From RECM01 sp047921215 (GTDB lineage Bacteria; Bacteroidota; Rhodothermia; Balneolales; Cyclonatronaceae), in NCBI GenBank assembly GCA_047921215.1, contig JBLRWO010000008.1:46705-110704 (forward strand): a stretch of DNA of 64,000 nucleotides, given 5' to 3'. Position numbers and translations under genes: made by a program. The notes below the pieces were generated by a model. It did not search any database. It worked only from the letters and a program-made list of their open reading frames with translations, and was not told the origin of the DNA. This document shows, piece by piece, positions 33,231 through 42,449 of this stretch; position 1 is the first letter of the stretch, and each line of letters begins with the position of its first letter.

Positions 33231-33926
33231 ATGAAAAACACAATCGCACTGGTCTTTTTCTTTCTTTTACCTGCGGTACTAACTGCCCAGAACGACTACC
33301 GGAATGAACGGAACAGAATGGTCGACCGGCAGATAGCCAACCGCGGCATCAGCCATGAAGCCACTCTCGATGCCATGCGCACGGTTAAACGGCATCTTTT
33401 TGTACCCCGGCAGCGGGTTTCACAGGCTTACGAAGACACCCCCCTGCCCATCGGGTACGGGCAGACCATTTCACAGCCCTATATTGTTGCCCTGATGACC
33501 GAGATGGTGAAGCCGCAGCCCGGCATGCGTGTTCTTGAAATCGGGACCGGATCGGGGTACCAGGCGGCCGTACTGGCCGAAATTGTGGATACGGTATATA
33601 CCATCGAAATTGTGGAGCCGCTGGGAGTAACTGCCGCTGGTGCGCTTGAAGAAAACGGATACAACAATGTACTCGTAAAGCTGGCCGACGGCTACCACGG
33701 GTGGGAAGAATACGCACCTTTCGATGCCATCGTGGTAACAGCGGCTGCAGAACACATTCCGCCACCGCTTATAGAGCAGCTTGCGTCTGGCGGCAGGATG
33801 ATCATACCGGTAGGTTCTCCCTATTTTACCCAGAACCTGATGCTGGTTGAAAAAGTCGGCGACACTATTCGAACCCGGAACATTCTGCCGGTGCGCTTTG
33901 TACCCTTTACCCGGGCGGAGGAGTGA
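33231..33926 (+). CDS. pcm: Protein-L-isoaspartate O-methyltransferase with signal peptide
   Basis: A 231-residue SAM-dependent repair methyltransferase for isoaspartyl residues. The N-terminal MKNTIALVFFFLLPAVLTAQ is a strong Sec signal peptide, so the enzyme is predicted to be exported. The catalytic domain is complete: HLFVPRQRVSQAYEDTPLPI, VLEIGTGSGYQAAVLAEI (SAM motif I) and FDAIVVTAAAEHIPPPLI. The Shine-Dalgarno GGGAGG is close upstream. SAM is normally cytosolic, which makes an exported form puzzling. A membrane protein with a SAM-fold domain is encoded 5 bases downstream (or 4 bases overlapping with a GTG start). Confidence 0.9.
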   Translation: MKNTIALVFFFLLPAVLTAQNDYRNERNRMVDRQIANRGISHEATLDAMRTVKRHLFVPRQRVSQAYEDTPLPIGYGQTISQPYIVALMTEMVKPQPGMRVLEIGTGSGYQAAVLAEIVDTVYTIEIVEPLGVTAAGALEENGYNNVLVKLADGYHGWEEYAPFDAIVVTAAAEHIPPPLIEQLASGGRMIIPVGSPYFTQNLMLVEKVGDTIRTRNILPVRFVPFTRAEE

Positions 33927-33931
33927 ATGCG

Positions 33932-36403
33932 ATGCGCGGTATCCGGACAGCGATCGGGCTTCTTTCAGCAGCGATAATAGCCTGGCAGCTTGTCCTGATT
34001 CAGATTCTTTCGGTTGCCCACTGGCACCATTTTGCCTACATGGTACTGTCGGTGGCCATGCTTGGATTCGGTGCCAGTGGCACCCTGCTTGCTCTTTTCC
34101 GGAAAAAATTCCTCACGGCTTCAGGTTTCCTTATCCCATTTCTGATGCTGCTCACCTCGCTGGCCATGGCATCGTCGGTGTTCCTGGTTGAAAACGTGGT
34201 GGGCGGATTCGACACCTGGCTGCTGTTCATCGACAACAGCGAGATCGGGCGCCTTTTTCTGGTCTATCTGCTGTATACCATCCCATTCCTGACCGGGGCC
34301 CTGGCTATCGGCCTGGCACTGACCCGCTACGCCGCCGACATCGGCCGGATCTATTTCTTCAATATGGCCGGTTCGGGCGCCGGCGGCCTGGCTGGTATTC
34401 TTGCCATGTGGTTCCTTTTTCCTGAACAGCTCACATCCTTCTTCGCCCTGCTTCCGCTGATTGCCGCTATCTTCAGCGCATCGGCCAGGAACCGGAGGAG
34501 GCTGGCCCCTGTGGCCGTGCTCACACTACTCATGGCCGGTGCAGGCATAGTGAACCCGCCAGACATAACCATTTCGCAGTACAAGGGTCTGAGCGGAACC
34601 ATGAACCTGCCTGGTGCTGTTGTGCTCGCCCGTGAATCAAGTCCACACGGGGTTTTAACAGCCGTTAAGACCGATGCCAGCCGTTATGCGCCGGGCGTGA
34701 GCCTGAATTACACCGGCACCATTCCCGTTGAGCCCATGGTGTTCGTAAACGGGAACTGGTCGGGACCGGTTACCGATCCGACCGGAACCGGCGGCGACCT
34801 CTACTTCCATACCACCAAGCAGCTGCCTTACCTGGTGAGACCTGCCGGTGATGTGCTGATTACCAGTGCAGGAACCGGCCGGCACGTAATCCATGCTGTT
34901 GCCAACCAGGCGAACCGGGTAACCGCGGTCGAGGCCAACTCCGGCCTCACCTCCCTTGCCACCCGGCTGTCTGTGGATTTCTATGGATCGGGAATTTTTA
35001 CACAAGCCGACGTGCAACTGGTTCACCAGAGCAACCGTGGCTTTCTGAACCGGTCGGACGGCGGATATTCCCACATCATACTGCCCACGCTGGATGCATT
35101 CGGAGGCACATCCGGCCTGTATGCCCTGCAGGAGCAGTACGATCTTACCCTCGAGGCTTTCGGACAAATGTGGGACCTGCTGCTTGATGACGGCGTATTA
35201 GCGGTAACATCCTGGATGGATCAGCCACCGCGCAACACGCTGAGAATTCTTGCAACACTTGCCGAAACGGCCGAACGCAAGGGCATTCCTGATACTGAAG
35301 CGCATATAGCGGCCATCCGCAGCTGGTCTACGATTACATTTATCCTGTCGCGCGCTCCGCTTGGCCGTGGAAGCACCGACCGCATTCGTGCCTTCTGTGA
35401 ACAGAAGCAGTTCGATCCCGCCCTTCTGCCCGGCACCGGTTATGATAATGGCGATGACGATGGCGATGACATTGCAAACAGCGACGGCAACAGCGTTGGC
35501 CGTGGCTATGGAAACGGTGATGGCGATAGCATAGACAGGCAACGGTACAACATGACCGACCGCTCTTTTTTTGATTATCTGGATACCATTGTCAGGAACG
35601 ACCGGGGTGAGCGGACCGGCTTCTACGATGCGTATCTTTTCCGGATTGAACCGGCCACGGATAACCGGCCCTTTTTCTCACAGTTCCTGAAAACCGCTAA
35701 TACCGGCAATCTGCTCAGGCGGTACGGCCGGCAAACGGTGCCCTTCATAGAGCTGGGTTACCTGGTGCTTTTGCTAACAGGGATTCAGATCTTTTTTGCT
35801 GCGGTTTTGTTCATCATCCTGCCCCTGTTCCGGCTGGGCTGGCGGGGGCGCAGTAAGAGCTGGACCCTTCTCTATTTCGGGGGCATAGGCACGGGATTCA
35901 TGTTTGTGGAGATAAACCTGATACAGCAGTTCATCCACTATTTTGGGCAGCCGGTCTATGCCACTGCAGCGGTGCTGGCCATTTTGCTCATCAGTTCCGG
36001 AACAGGGAGTTATTACAGCAGACACATTACCCGTGGCCGGCGCAGGCTTGAAGGGTTGCTCATTTTGCTGGCCCTGCTCGTGGGGTTACTGCAGATCGTT
36101 TTGCCCCAGGTTATTGGCATGAGCATATCACTGCCGGGAGCGGTCAGGGTTGCGGCCGCTGTATTGATCATAGCACCAGTTGGTTTCCTGATGGGTGTGC
36201 CATTTCCGGGTGGTATACGCCGGCTTTCGGGTTCCGATTCCGTCCAAATACCCTGGGCCTGGGGAATTAACGGGTGTTTCTCGGTGGTGAGTACGGTACT
36301 TGCGGTCTGGATGGCACTTGAATGGGGTTACCAGTCCGTTCTGCTGACCGGGGCGCTGGCCTATACCCTTGCCGGAGCCGCAACATTTGTTTCTTCGCGC
36401 TGA
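33932..36403 (+). CDS. Membrane protein with central spermidine-synthase-like domain
   Basis: An 823-residue protein. Residues about 1-200 contain roughly six transmembrane helices; a soluble Rossmann-like domain follows (GDVLITSAGTGRHV, then VTAVEANS), with further helices from about 610 to the end. This layout matches membrane-bound spermidine-synthase-like proteins. The usual aminopropyltransferase catalytic Asp motif is not preserved (YSHIILPTLDAF), so spermidine synthesis is doubtful. An unusual Asp/Gly/Asn-rich insert (about residues 503-536) lies in the soluble part. ATG 33932 was chosen because GGAGGAG lies 8 bases before it; GTG 33923 would overlap pcm by 4 bases. Probably co-transcribed with pcm. 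Confidence 0.75.
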   Translation: MRGIRTAIGLLSAAIIAWQLVLIQILSVAHWHHFAYMVLSVAMLGFGASGTLLALFRKKFLTASGFLIPFLMLLTSLAMASSVFLVENVVGGFDTWLLFIDNSEIGRLFLVYLLYTIPFLTGALAIGLALTRYAADIGRIYFFNMAGSGAGGLAGILAMWFLFPEQLTSFFALLPLIAAIFSASARNRRRLAPVAVLTLLMAGAGIVNPPDITISQYKGLSGTMNLPGAVVLARESSPHGVLTAVKTDASRYAPGVSLNYTGTIPVEPMVFVNGNWSGPVTDPTGTGGDLYFHTTKQLPYLVRPAGDVLITSAGTGRHVIHAVANQANRVTAVEANSGLTSLATRLSVDFYGSGIFTQADVQLVHQSNRGFLNRSDGGYSHIILPTLDAFGGTSGLYALQEQYDLTLEAFGQMWDLLLDDGVLAVTSWMDQPPRNTLRILATLAETAERKGIPDTEAHIAAIRSWSTITFILSRAPLGRGSTDRIRAFCEQKQFDPALLPGTGYDNGDDDGDDIANSDGNSVGRGYGNGDGDSIDRQRYNMTDRSFFDYLDTIVRNDRGERTGFYDAYLFRIEPATDNRPFFSQFLKTANTGNLLRRYGRQTVPFIELGYLVLLLTGIQIFFAAVLFIILPLFRLGWRGRSKSWTLLYFGGIGTGFMFVEINLIQQFIHYFGQPVYATAAVLAILLISSGTGSYYSRHITRGRRRLEGLLILLALLVGLLQIVLPQVIGMSISLPGAVRVAAAVLIIAPVGFLMGVPFPGGIRRLSGSDSVQIPWAWGINGCFSVVSTVLAVWMALEWGYQSVLLTGALAYTLAGAATFVSSR

Positions 36404-36611
36404 TATACGGATGCAGCACGAACGTTTTTTCCCAACACGGCCTGCTCCGTATTTCCCTGAACCGTATATTCAGGCTGAATAATGAACCGGGGCAGACAAC
36501 CGGAGCAGGGGAAGTGATCATCTGCGTGCAAGCCTGAGTGGTCCGGCCCGATGCGGCCATTTCAACTACCCGGTTTCTGCTCCTGCAATCATCGAATAAA
36601 CTTGAATTGTA

Positions 36612-38336
36612 ATGAACATTATCGGTAACAACCGGAAACTGCATATAGCACTCCTGATCGCATTTTTATGGATGGTTCCCACTGATGCAAATGCACAAGC
36701 CATCCCGGATGCCAATGATTATGAAAGGCTGCTCAACAATCCCCGCAGGGCGGTACACACATTTTTACACTGGCAGATGAAAGGGCATCGCTATCCCGAA
36801 CTGGCCGCCACCACCATGATCGCCGATCCATCGCTGGATCTGGAAAACCGCACCGACCGGGCATCACAGCTGCTCAAAGTGCTCGACGCACGCGGGCTCA
36901 TCATCGATCTGGAATCCATACCCGGTGACCCCTCTTATACCGACACCCTCAGCGGTATGCATACGTACATCCTGTTTCAATCGCTGCCTGAAGTGTTCCT
37001 GGTTAAACATGATACGGTCTGGGTCTTTTCCAAATCGACGGTAGATGTAATCCCCGACCTGTACCGCAGCACCTTCTCCATCTTTGTGGATGTGGTGGTT
37101 GACAACCTTCCCGGGTACATGCACCGGGAACTGGGGGGGCTTACCCTCTGGCAGTACATTGCACTGTTCTTCTGGATCCTGATCGGTCTGGTAATACGCA
37201 GTGTAACCATCTTCCTGCTTGACAAGTATGCCCTCAGGTTCACTCAGAAAACCAGCACCAAATGGGACGACCTTGTTATCAGAGAGGCCGACAAACCGAT
37301 CAGTTTTGTGGTCATGATCCTGTTTTACCTGGTCACATACACCAACCTGATGCTGCCGGTTACCGTGAATTTTTTCCTGCGTACTGCATTTGAAGTGGCC
37401 CTTCTGGCGTCACTCATCTGGCTGCTGTACGGAATGATCAATGTATTATCGGAGTATCTGGCCTCGGTTACGGCCAAAACCGAAAGCACACTTGATGAGC
37501 AGCTTGTACCCCTGCTGCGGAAAACCCTTAAAATTTTCATTGTGGTAATCGGTGTGTTGTTCATACTACAGAACAAGGGGATCAATGTAACTTCGGTGCT
37601 GGCGGGCCTGGGTATAGGTGGTCTGGCGGTAGCTCTTGCCGCTCGCGACACCCTTGCCAATTTTTTCGGGTCAATCACCATTTTTGCCGACAGGCCGTTC
37701 CGTATAGGCGACTGGATCAAGATCGGCGACATGGAGGGGGTTGTAGAGGAGGTAGGTTTCAGGACTACCCGGGTACGAACCTTTTACAATTCGCTGGTGA
37801 GTGTACCAAATGCGCGTGTTGCCGACTCGTCGATCGATAATCTGGGGATGCGGCAGTTCCGCAGGATTCTCACCCGGCTCAACCTCACCTACAGTACAAC
37901 TCCGGAGCAAATGGAGGCATTTGTGGAAGGCTTGAAAGCGATCGTGCAGGCCAACCCCCACACCCGGAAAGATTTTTTCGAAATCCACTTTAACGATTTT
38001 GGCTCACACTCACTGGATGTGTTGTTCTATGTATTCCTGAAGGTACCCAGTTGGAGCGACGAGCTGCAGCAGCGCCACAATATCTTCCTTGAGATCCTGA
38101 AGATGGCCAAAGAAGTTGGAGTTGAATTTGCCTTCCCGACACAAACCCTGCACATCGACAGTTTCCACGGCGACAAGCCGCGGCAGATTGGCAAAGAGAT
38201 GCCGGTCGAAAAACTCGGCGAAACAGCGGTTGCCTACGGTCCGGATGGCGGCAAATCGTCGCCGGGTGGTGTAAGGCTGACCTACAACGGCAAAGAGGTT
38301 GATTTCGGTGCCGCCGCGTTCAGGCGCACAACCTGA
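36612..38336 (+). CDS. MscS-family mechanosensitive channel
   Basis: A 574-residue protein. A signal peptide (to about residue 30, ending ADANAQA-like) precedes an extracytoplasmic domain of some 150 residues; four or five transmembrane helices follow. The pore helix GLGIGGLAVALAARDTLANF and the conserved beta domain FRIGDWIKIGDMEGVVEEVG are diagnostic of MscS. These channels open when membrane tension rises and release solutes in osmotic downshock. It is longer than E. coli MscS (286) and resembles the periplasmic-domain class. Monocistronic; a dispersed repeat lies just after its stop. Confidence 0.93.
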   Translation: MNIIGNNRKLHIALLIAFLWMVPTDANAQAIPDANDYERLLNNPRRAVHTFLHWQMKGHRYPELAATTMIADPSLDLENRTDRASQLLKVLDARGLIIDLESIPGDPSYTDTLSGMHTYILFQSLPEVFLVKHDTVWVFSKSTVDVIPDLYRSTFSIFVDVVVDNLPGYMHRELGGLTLWQYIALFFWILIGLVIRSVTIFLLDKYALRFTQKTSTKWDDLVIREADKPISFVVMILFYLVTYTNLMLPVTVNFFLRTAFEVALLASLIWLLYGMINVLSEYLASVTAKTESTLDEQLVPLLRKTLKIFIVVIGVLFILQNKGINVTSVLAGLGIGGLAVALAARDTLANFFGSITIFADRPFRIGDWIKIGDMEGVVEEVGFRTTRVRTFYNSLVSVPNARVADSSIDNLGMRQFRRILTRLNLTYSTTPEQMEAFVEGLKAIVQANPHTRKDFFEIHFNDFGSHSLDVLFYVFLKVPSWSDELQQRHNIFLEILKMAKEVGVEFAFPTQTLHIDSFHGDKPRQIGKEMPVEKLGETAVAYGPDGGKSSPGGVRLTYNGKEVDFGAAAFRRTT

Positions 38337-38345
38337 GCAGGTAAA

Positions 38346-38452
38346 TAGCCCCTACGGGGCTACGTGATAATGGAGGCGAAACCAATCGTACTGTTAGTTT
38401 GCTTTGAATTTGGGAAGAACGGAAAAAGCAAACATTTGAACAGCGAAGTGAC
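38346..38452. repeat. Dispersed REP-like repeat, copy A
   Basis: Begins with the perfect stem TAGCCCC-TAC-GGGGCTA, then an ATGGAG/ACTGTTAGT stretch and an octamer-phased tail (GAAAAAGC AAACATTT GAACAGCG AAGTGACA). It aligns over its whole length with 54539-54645 (copy B). It lies between the MscS stop and the convergent bacilliredoxin stop. Confidence 0.75.
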
Positions 38453-38454
38453 AA

Positions 38455-38898
38455 TCAGACCATTTTTTCTTCGCAGAATGCATCGAATACCATCTGCAGG
38501 TCCCGGGCAACCTCCTGGGCGCTGCGGCCTTCAACACGATGCCGGGGTATCATCGCTTTTATCTCGCCATCCTTAAAAAAGGCAAATGATGGCGAAGAGG
38601 GCGGGAAATCAGAAAAGTAGCTTCTGGCCTTCGCGGTTGCATCCTTGTCCTGACCGGCAAAAACAGTGTACAGGTGGTCAGGCTGTTTGCTGTTGGCCAG
38701 CGCGATCTTTACGGCGGGCCTTGCATTACCGGCGGCACAACCGCATACGGAATTGATAACCAGTAACGTTGTTCCTTTCGATGTTTCTTGCATCATCTGA
38801 TCCACCTCTTCAGGTGTTGTTACCTCCTTTACACCCAGATCTGTGAGTTCTTTTCTCATCCATGAAGTATCGGGTCCGATTCCAAAGCCGAATTGCAT
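38455..38898 (-). CDS. BrxA/BrxB-family bacilliredoxin
   Basis: A 147-residue thioredoxin-fold protein with the family active site CGC (Cys52-Gly-Cys54 in INSVCGCAAGNARPAV) and normal length. Bacilliredoxins remove bacillithiol from mixed disulphides formed on cytosolic proteins under oxidative stress; a C-x-C rather than C-x-x-C site is normal for them. The C-terminal PRHRVEGRSAQEVARDL is also typical. Its presence suggests the organism makes bacillithiol; bsh genes are not in the window. Divergent from the next lipoprotein gene. Confidence 0.9.
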   Translation of the reverse strand: MQFGFGIGPDTSWMRKELTDLGVKEVTTPEEVDQMMQETSKGTTLLVINSVCGCAAGNARPAVKIALANSKQPDHLYTVFAGQDKDATAKARSYFSDFPPSSPSFAFFKDGEIKAMIPRHRVEGRSAQEVARDLQMVFDAFCEEKMV

Positions 38899-38995
38899 AA
38901 TTATCTCTATTTTCCGTTTACGTTTATACTATGTTCAGATATCACAGGTTAACGCCGGATACCTGAAAAAAATTTCCTGAAAATACGTCAGTTTT

Positions 38996-39898
38996 ATGAG
39001 TCTTTCATCACCAGATAATAAACTAAACCGGTCTCTTAGGTACACGGGCCTTTTACAAGTGGTTTTTTTGACCCTGATAGCCCTTTCTTTATCGTCATGC
39101 GGCAGCTCCAAAACGATCAGGACGGTACATTCCGGCACTCCGCTGCCGGTTACCGGAACCCTGGCGCAGTGGCCCGACGAAATACGGCGCGGCGAGCAGC
39201 TCAGCGAGTTCGATTATTACGTAACCAATGATGATGAATTTCTTTACCTGCTCATCAATTTCAAGAACAACCGATTGTACTACAATGCGTTGCGCTTCGG
39301 GTTCACCGTTTATCTTGACGGCGACACCGGTTTCCGTCAGTCGTTCGGGATTACCTATCCTGCGGGGATTGTACACGGACTTTCGCCCATACCCGGTGCA
39401 AGAAAGTCCTACCTTGAAAACCCGGGCTGGGCATCCGTACCGGAAAATGCCCGGCTGATCAAATCCGTTGAGGACAATATGCACGAAGAAGTGCTGATTA
39501 TAAGCCGTGCCAATTCGAAAGCGCCTGTACTGCCGGTACCGGTAAATCTGAACAGCCTGCGGGCCCAGGACCTCGAGCTGGTAATGAACCGCGGTGGAAA
39601 CGTAATGACCCTGGAAATGAAAATACCTATTGAGGGTACCCGTTCAAGGCAGTTTGCCATTGATCCGGAAGGCAACACGTTTCTGCTTGGCTTTGAGATA
39701 AAACCCCCGACTTATGAGGAAATTACGGGTGAAAATCCGACCCCGGTAACAGCGGATGCCCGGCAGAGCGGTTACAACACCTATGGCAGGGGCAGAACCC
39801 CCGGCGACCGGCAGGAAATCTCGAATCCGGCATTGTACTATCAGCTGAGCGAAACCTATTCGAGGTGGATCAAGGTGCAGATTGCCGACCGGCGCTGA
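38996..39898 (+). CDS. Lipoprotein of unknown function, DOMON/CBM9-like
   Basis: A 300-residue lipoprotein with a long N-terminus; the hydrophobic segment ends at a lipobox-like SLSSC (Cys36). The mature part starts with a beta-rich segment (GTLAQWPDEIRRG, YYVTNDDEFLYLLINF, FTVYLDGDTG) that resembles family 9 carbohydrate-binding or DOMON-like domains found in extracellular sugar-binding or cytochrome proteins. The rest has no signature. The TGA stop begins a short decamer repeat array. Function is not known; a surface-binding role is a guess. Confidence 0.6.
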   Translation: MSLSSPDNKLNRSLRYTGLLQVVFLTLIALSLSSCGSSKTIRTVHSGTPLPVTGTLAQWPDEIRRGEQLSEFDYYVTNDDEFLYLLINFKNNRLYYNALRFGFTVYLDGDTGFRQSFGITYPAGIVHGLSPIPGARKSYLENPGWASVPENARLIKSVEDNMHEEVLIISRANSKAPVLPVPVNLNSLRAQDLELVMNRGGNVMTLEMKIPIEGTRSRQFAIDPEGNTFLLGFEIKPPTYEEITGENPTPVTADARQSGYNTYGRGRTPGDRQEISNPALYYQLSETYSRWIKVQIADRR

Positions 39899-39925
39899 CC
39901 GGTACTGACCGATATTGACCGGCAA
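39896..39925. repeat. Decamer tandem repeat (TGACCGNNAN), 3 units
   Basis: TGACCGGTAC, TGACCGATAT, TGACCGGCAA. The first unit begins with the stop codon of the preceding lipoprotein gene. Confidence 0.5.
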
Positions 39926-40076
39926 TAATGGGGCAGCCGACCGGTAAATACAACCACGGTTCATTCAGCCGGCAGATGGCAGATGGCAGCGTACTTTACC
40001 CGGTCAGTTGGCATGCGGTCGCATACCGTGGCAATACACCCGGATCAAACCGAAGTAACACACCAGGCATCAGGGC

Positions 40077-40106
40077 AAAAAAAGGCTGCCACAAACGGGC
40101 AGCCTT
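40077..40106 (-). terminator. Intrinsic terminator of sodA
   Basis: GGCTGCC (40084-40090) and GGCAGCC (40098-40104) form a 7-bp stem with a 7-base loop; read on the minus strand it is followed by a run of T residues. It is 30 bases after the SOD stop. Confidence 0.8.
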
Positions 40107-40135
40107 CTCATATCTGTTAACGTGTACCGAACAGC

Positions 40136-40744
40136 CTATTTGGCCGCTTCGTACAACTCGTTTACTTTTTTCCAGTTAACTACATTCCAGAATGCGGATA
40201 TGTAATCCGGTCTGCGGTTCTGGTAATTCAGGTAGTAGGCGTGTTCCCACACGTCGAGGCCAAGAATCGGGGTCAGGCCCTGCATCAGGGGGCTGTCCTG
40301 ATTGGGGGTAGACATGACCTTGAGATTACCGCTTCCGTCCACGCAGAGCCAGGCCCAGCCGGACCCGAAGCGTGTGGCAGCAGCATTCGAGAACTCATCC
40401 CTGAATTTCTCAAAGCTGCCGAAAGTGGAATCGATGGCCGAACCCAGACTCCCTGCCGGTGATCCACCCCCGTCGGGCGACAAGATGGTCCAGAAGAGTG
40501 AGTGGTTGGCATGGCCACCACCGTTGTTTATTACAGCCTGTTTTTTATCGGCCGGTACGGCACCGATGTTTTTCAGCACCTCTTCGATCGGTTTTTTTGC
40601 AAGCTCATGGCCTTCCAGAGCGGCGTTAACTTTGTCTACGTACCCTTTATGGTGCTTGCCATGGTGAATTTCCATGGTTTTCGAGTCAATATGTGGTTCC
40701 AATGCATTGTGTGCATAGGGTAAATCTGGCAATGTGTATGACAT
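40136..40744 (-). CDS. sodA: Fe/Mn superoxide dismutase
   Basis: A 202-residue superoxide dismutase of normal length. Metal ligands are His27 (MEIHHGKHHKGYV), His in GGGHANHSLFW, Asp and His in LGLDVWEHAYY. The GGGHANHS and STPNQDSPLM segments suggest the manganese type, with Gln in the latter position, but the metal cannot be settled from sequence. It protects cytosolic components from superoxide. A GAGGAG ribosome-binding site precedes the ATG, and an intrinsic terminator follows the stop. Divergent from the SthA-like gene. Confidence 0.95.
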   Translation of the reverse strand: MSYTLPDLPYAHNALEPHIDSKTMEIHHGKHHKGYVDKVNAALEGHELAKKPIEEVLKNIGAVPADKKQAVINNGGGHANHSLFWTILSPDGGGSPAGSLGSAIDSTFGSFEKFRDEFSNAAATRFGSGWAWLCVDGSGNLKVMSTPNQDSPLMQGLTPILGLDVWEHAYYLNYQNRRPDYISAFWNVVNWKKVNELYEAAK

Positions 40745-40985
40745 AACTCCTCAATGATTTCTTTGCAACTATTTCTGTTATCAGACAGCACAATTAAGCA
40801 CTTCGTAATGCTCAATATAGCATCCATTACCCGATAAATGAAAAACGGGACGTGATTTTATAATGTACTGTCGCAATTATACCTGTATATTACTACAATT
40901 TCGGGTTCATTATCGTTTCAATGCCCCGGCGTAAATTGCACCTTATGGTTGTTATCAAAGATACAACCCCAGAAATATCTCTCAC

Positions 40986-42449
40986 ATGAGTAAAAAGACG
41001 TACGATCTGATTGTAATCGGCAGCGGGCCGGCAGGTTTCTCCTGCGCCATGCAGGCATCCAAATTTGACAAAAAAATACTGCTGGTGGAGGCTCACCAGA
41101 AACAACTTGGCGGGGCATGGATCAACACCGGCACCGTACCCAGCAAGGCCCTGCGCGATGCCGCCATGAACGTTCACAAATTCACCCAGCAGTTCGGCGA
41201 CCTGGGCGGGAAAAAGGCTTTTGACCTGTTTCAGATGCAGGATTTGCTGAAATTCAAATCAAAAGTAATTGAACATGAGAACAGCGAGATAAAACGCAAT
41301 CTCATCAAGAACGAGATCGACACCGCCCGCGGCTTTGGAAAGATCACTGATCCGAACACTGTTGAGGTTACCGACCATCTTGGCAGGGTAAAAAAATACA
41401 CCGGCACGTTTATTCTCATATCAACCGGCAGCAGCCCCAAGCCACCGTCGCTCTTTGAAGTGAACCAGGAAACCATCCTCGACCTGACCTCCCTGATGAA
41501 CCTGACGCACATTCCGCGTCGTCTCACCATTGTGGGCACTGGGATCAATGCCATTGAATACGCCACCATATTCAATGCGCTGGGAACCAAAGTCAACATC
41601 CTGAACCTGAACGACAACTTTCTCGGGTTCCTGGATGAGGAGATCCGCCAGGAGTTTTTGTCCACCCTCGAGAACAACAGGATCGGCGTTAAGAGCAATG
41701 TAAATCTGAAAGGAATCAGCTTTAACCTGCTTCGCAACTACACCGAGGTACGTTTCACCCTCGGAAAATCGGATGAACTGATGGTCATAGAGTCGGAGCA
41801 GGTTCTCTATTTCGGCAAACGGGTTCCGAATACCGGAAAAATCGGCCTCGATAATGTGGGCATCAAAACCAACAAAGAAGGCCACATAAAAGTGGATGAC
41901 CATTTAAGGACGGCAGTTCCCAACATCTTTGCGGCGGGCGATGTGATCGGCTATCCTGGTCTTGCATCGGCTTCATTCAACCAGGGCCGCCTGGCCTGTT
42001 GTACCATGTTTGATATACCGGCCACCAAGGTCAATGCCGATGTACCTTTCGGAATCTATTCCATACCCGAAATTGCGAACATCGGTCTGAACGAATCCGA
42101 AGCCAGGGCTGAAGGATTTGACGTTACCGTAGGGCGCGCCTACTATAATTCACTCACCAAAGCAGCCATTAACAACAGCAAATCGGGACTGCTTAAACTG
42201 GTTTTTGAAACGGAAACGTTCAAACTGCTGGGCGTGCAGATTGTTGGTGATGAGGCCTGTGAAATTATTCACCTCGGGCAGTCGGTCATGGCCAATGGAG
42301 GCGATATCCGTTACTTTATAAACCACATCCTGAATTACCCGACCTATTCAGAAGCCTACCGGATTGCCGCATTTAACGGTGTAAACCGGGTGTACAAGGC
42401 CGGAGTGAAGTACAAAAAACTGCTTTCGGATGTCCCGGGGACCAATTAA
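40986..42449 (+). CDS. sthA: SthA-like NAD(P)H-flavoprotein (soluble transhydrogenase type)
   Basis: A 487-residue FAD flavoprotein of the dihydrolipoamide dehydrogenase family. The FAD dinucleotide fold is IGSGPAG (residues 11-17), the NAD(P) fold is IVGTGINAIEYATI, and FAAGDVIGYPGLAS is the FAD C-terminal motif. The two redox cysteines of lipoamide dehydrogenases are both gone: the site reads GGAWINTGTVPSK, with Trp45 and Thr50 in their places. Loss of the disulphide is typical of the soluble pyridine-nucleotide transhydrogenase SthA, which passes hydride between NADPH and NAD+. SthA proteins normally keep the first Cys, so the Trp45 is unusual. It is divergent from sodA. Confidence 0.82.
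   Translation: MSKKTYDLIVIGSGPAGFSCAMQASKFDKKILLVEAHQKQLGGAWINTGTVPSKALRDAAMNVHKFTQQFGDLGGKKAFDLFQMQDLLKFKSKVIEHENSEIKRNLIKNEIDTARGFGKITDPNTVEVTDHLGRVKKYTGTFILISTGSSPKPPSLFEVNQETILDLTSLMNLTHIPRRLTIVGTGINAIEYATIFNALGTKVNILNLNDNFLGFLDEEIRQEFLSTLENNRIGVKSNVNLKGISFNLLRNYTEVRFTLGKSDELMVIESEQVLYFGKRVPNTGKIGLDNVGIKTNKEGHIKVDDHLRTAVPNIFAAGDVIGYPGLASASFNQGRLACCTMFDIPATKVNADVPFGIYSIPEIANIGLNESEARAEGFDVTVGRAYYNSLTKAAINNSKSGLLKLVFETETFKLLGVQIVGDEACEIIHLGQSVMANGGDIRYFINHILNYPTYSEAYRIAAFNGVNRVYKAGVKYKKLLSDVPGTN

Noticed and set aside
33932..36403. Functional spermidine synthase
   Set aside because: The catalytic Asp region and the polyamine-binding pattern are not kept; only the fold is similar.
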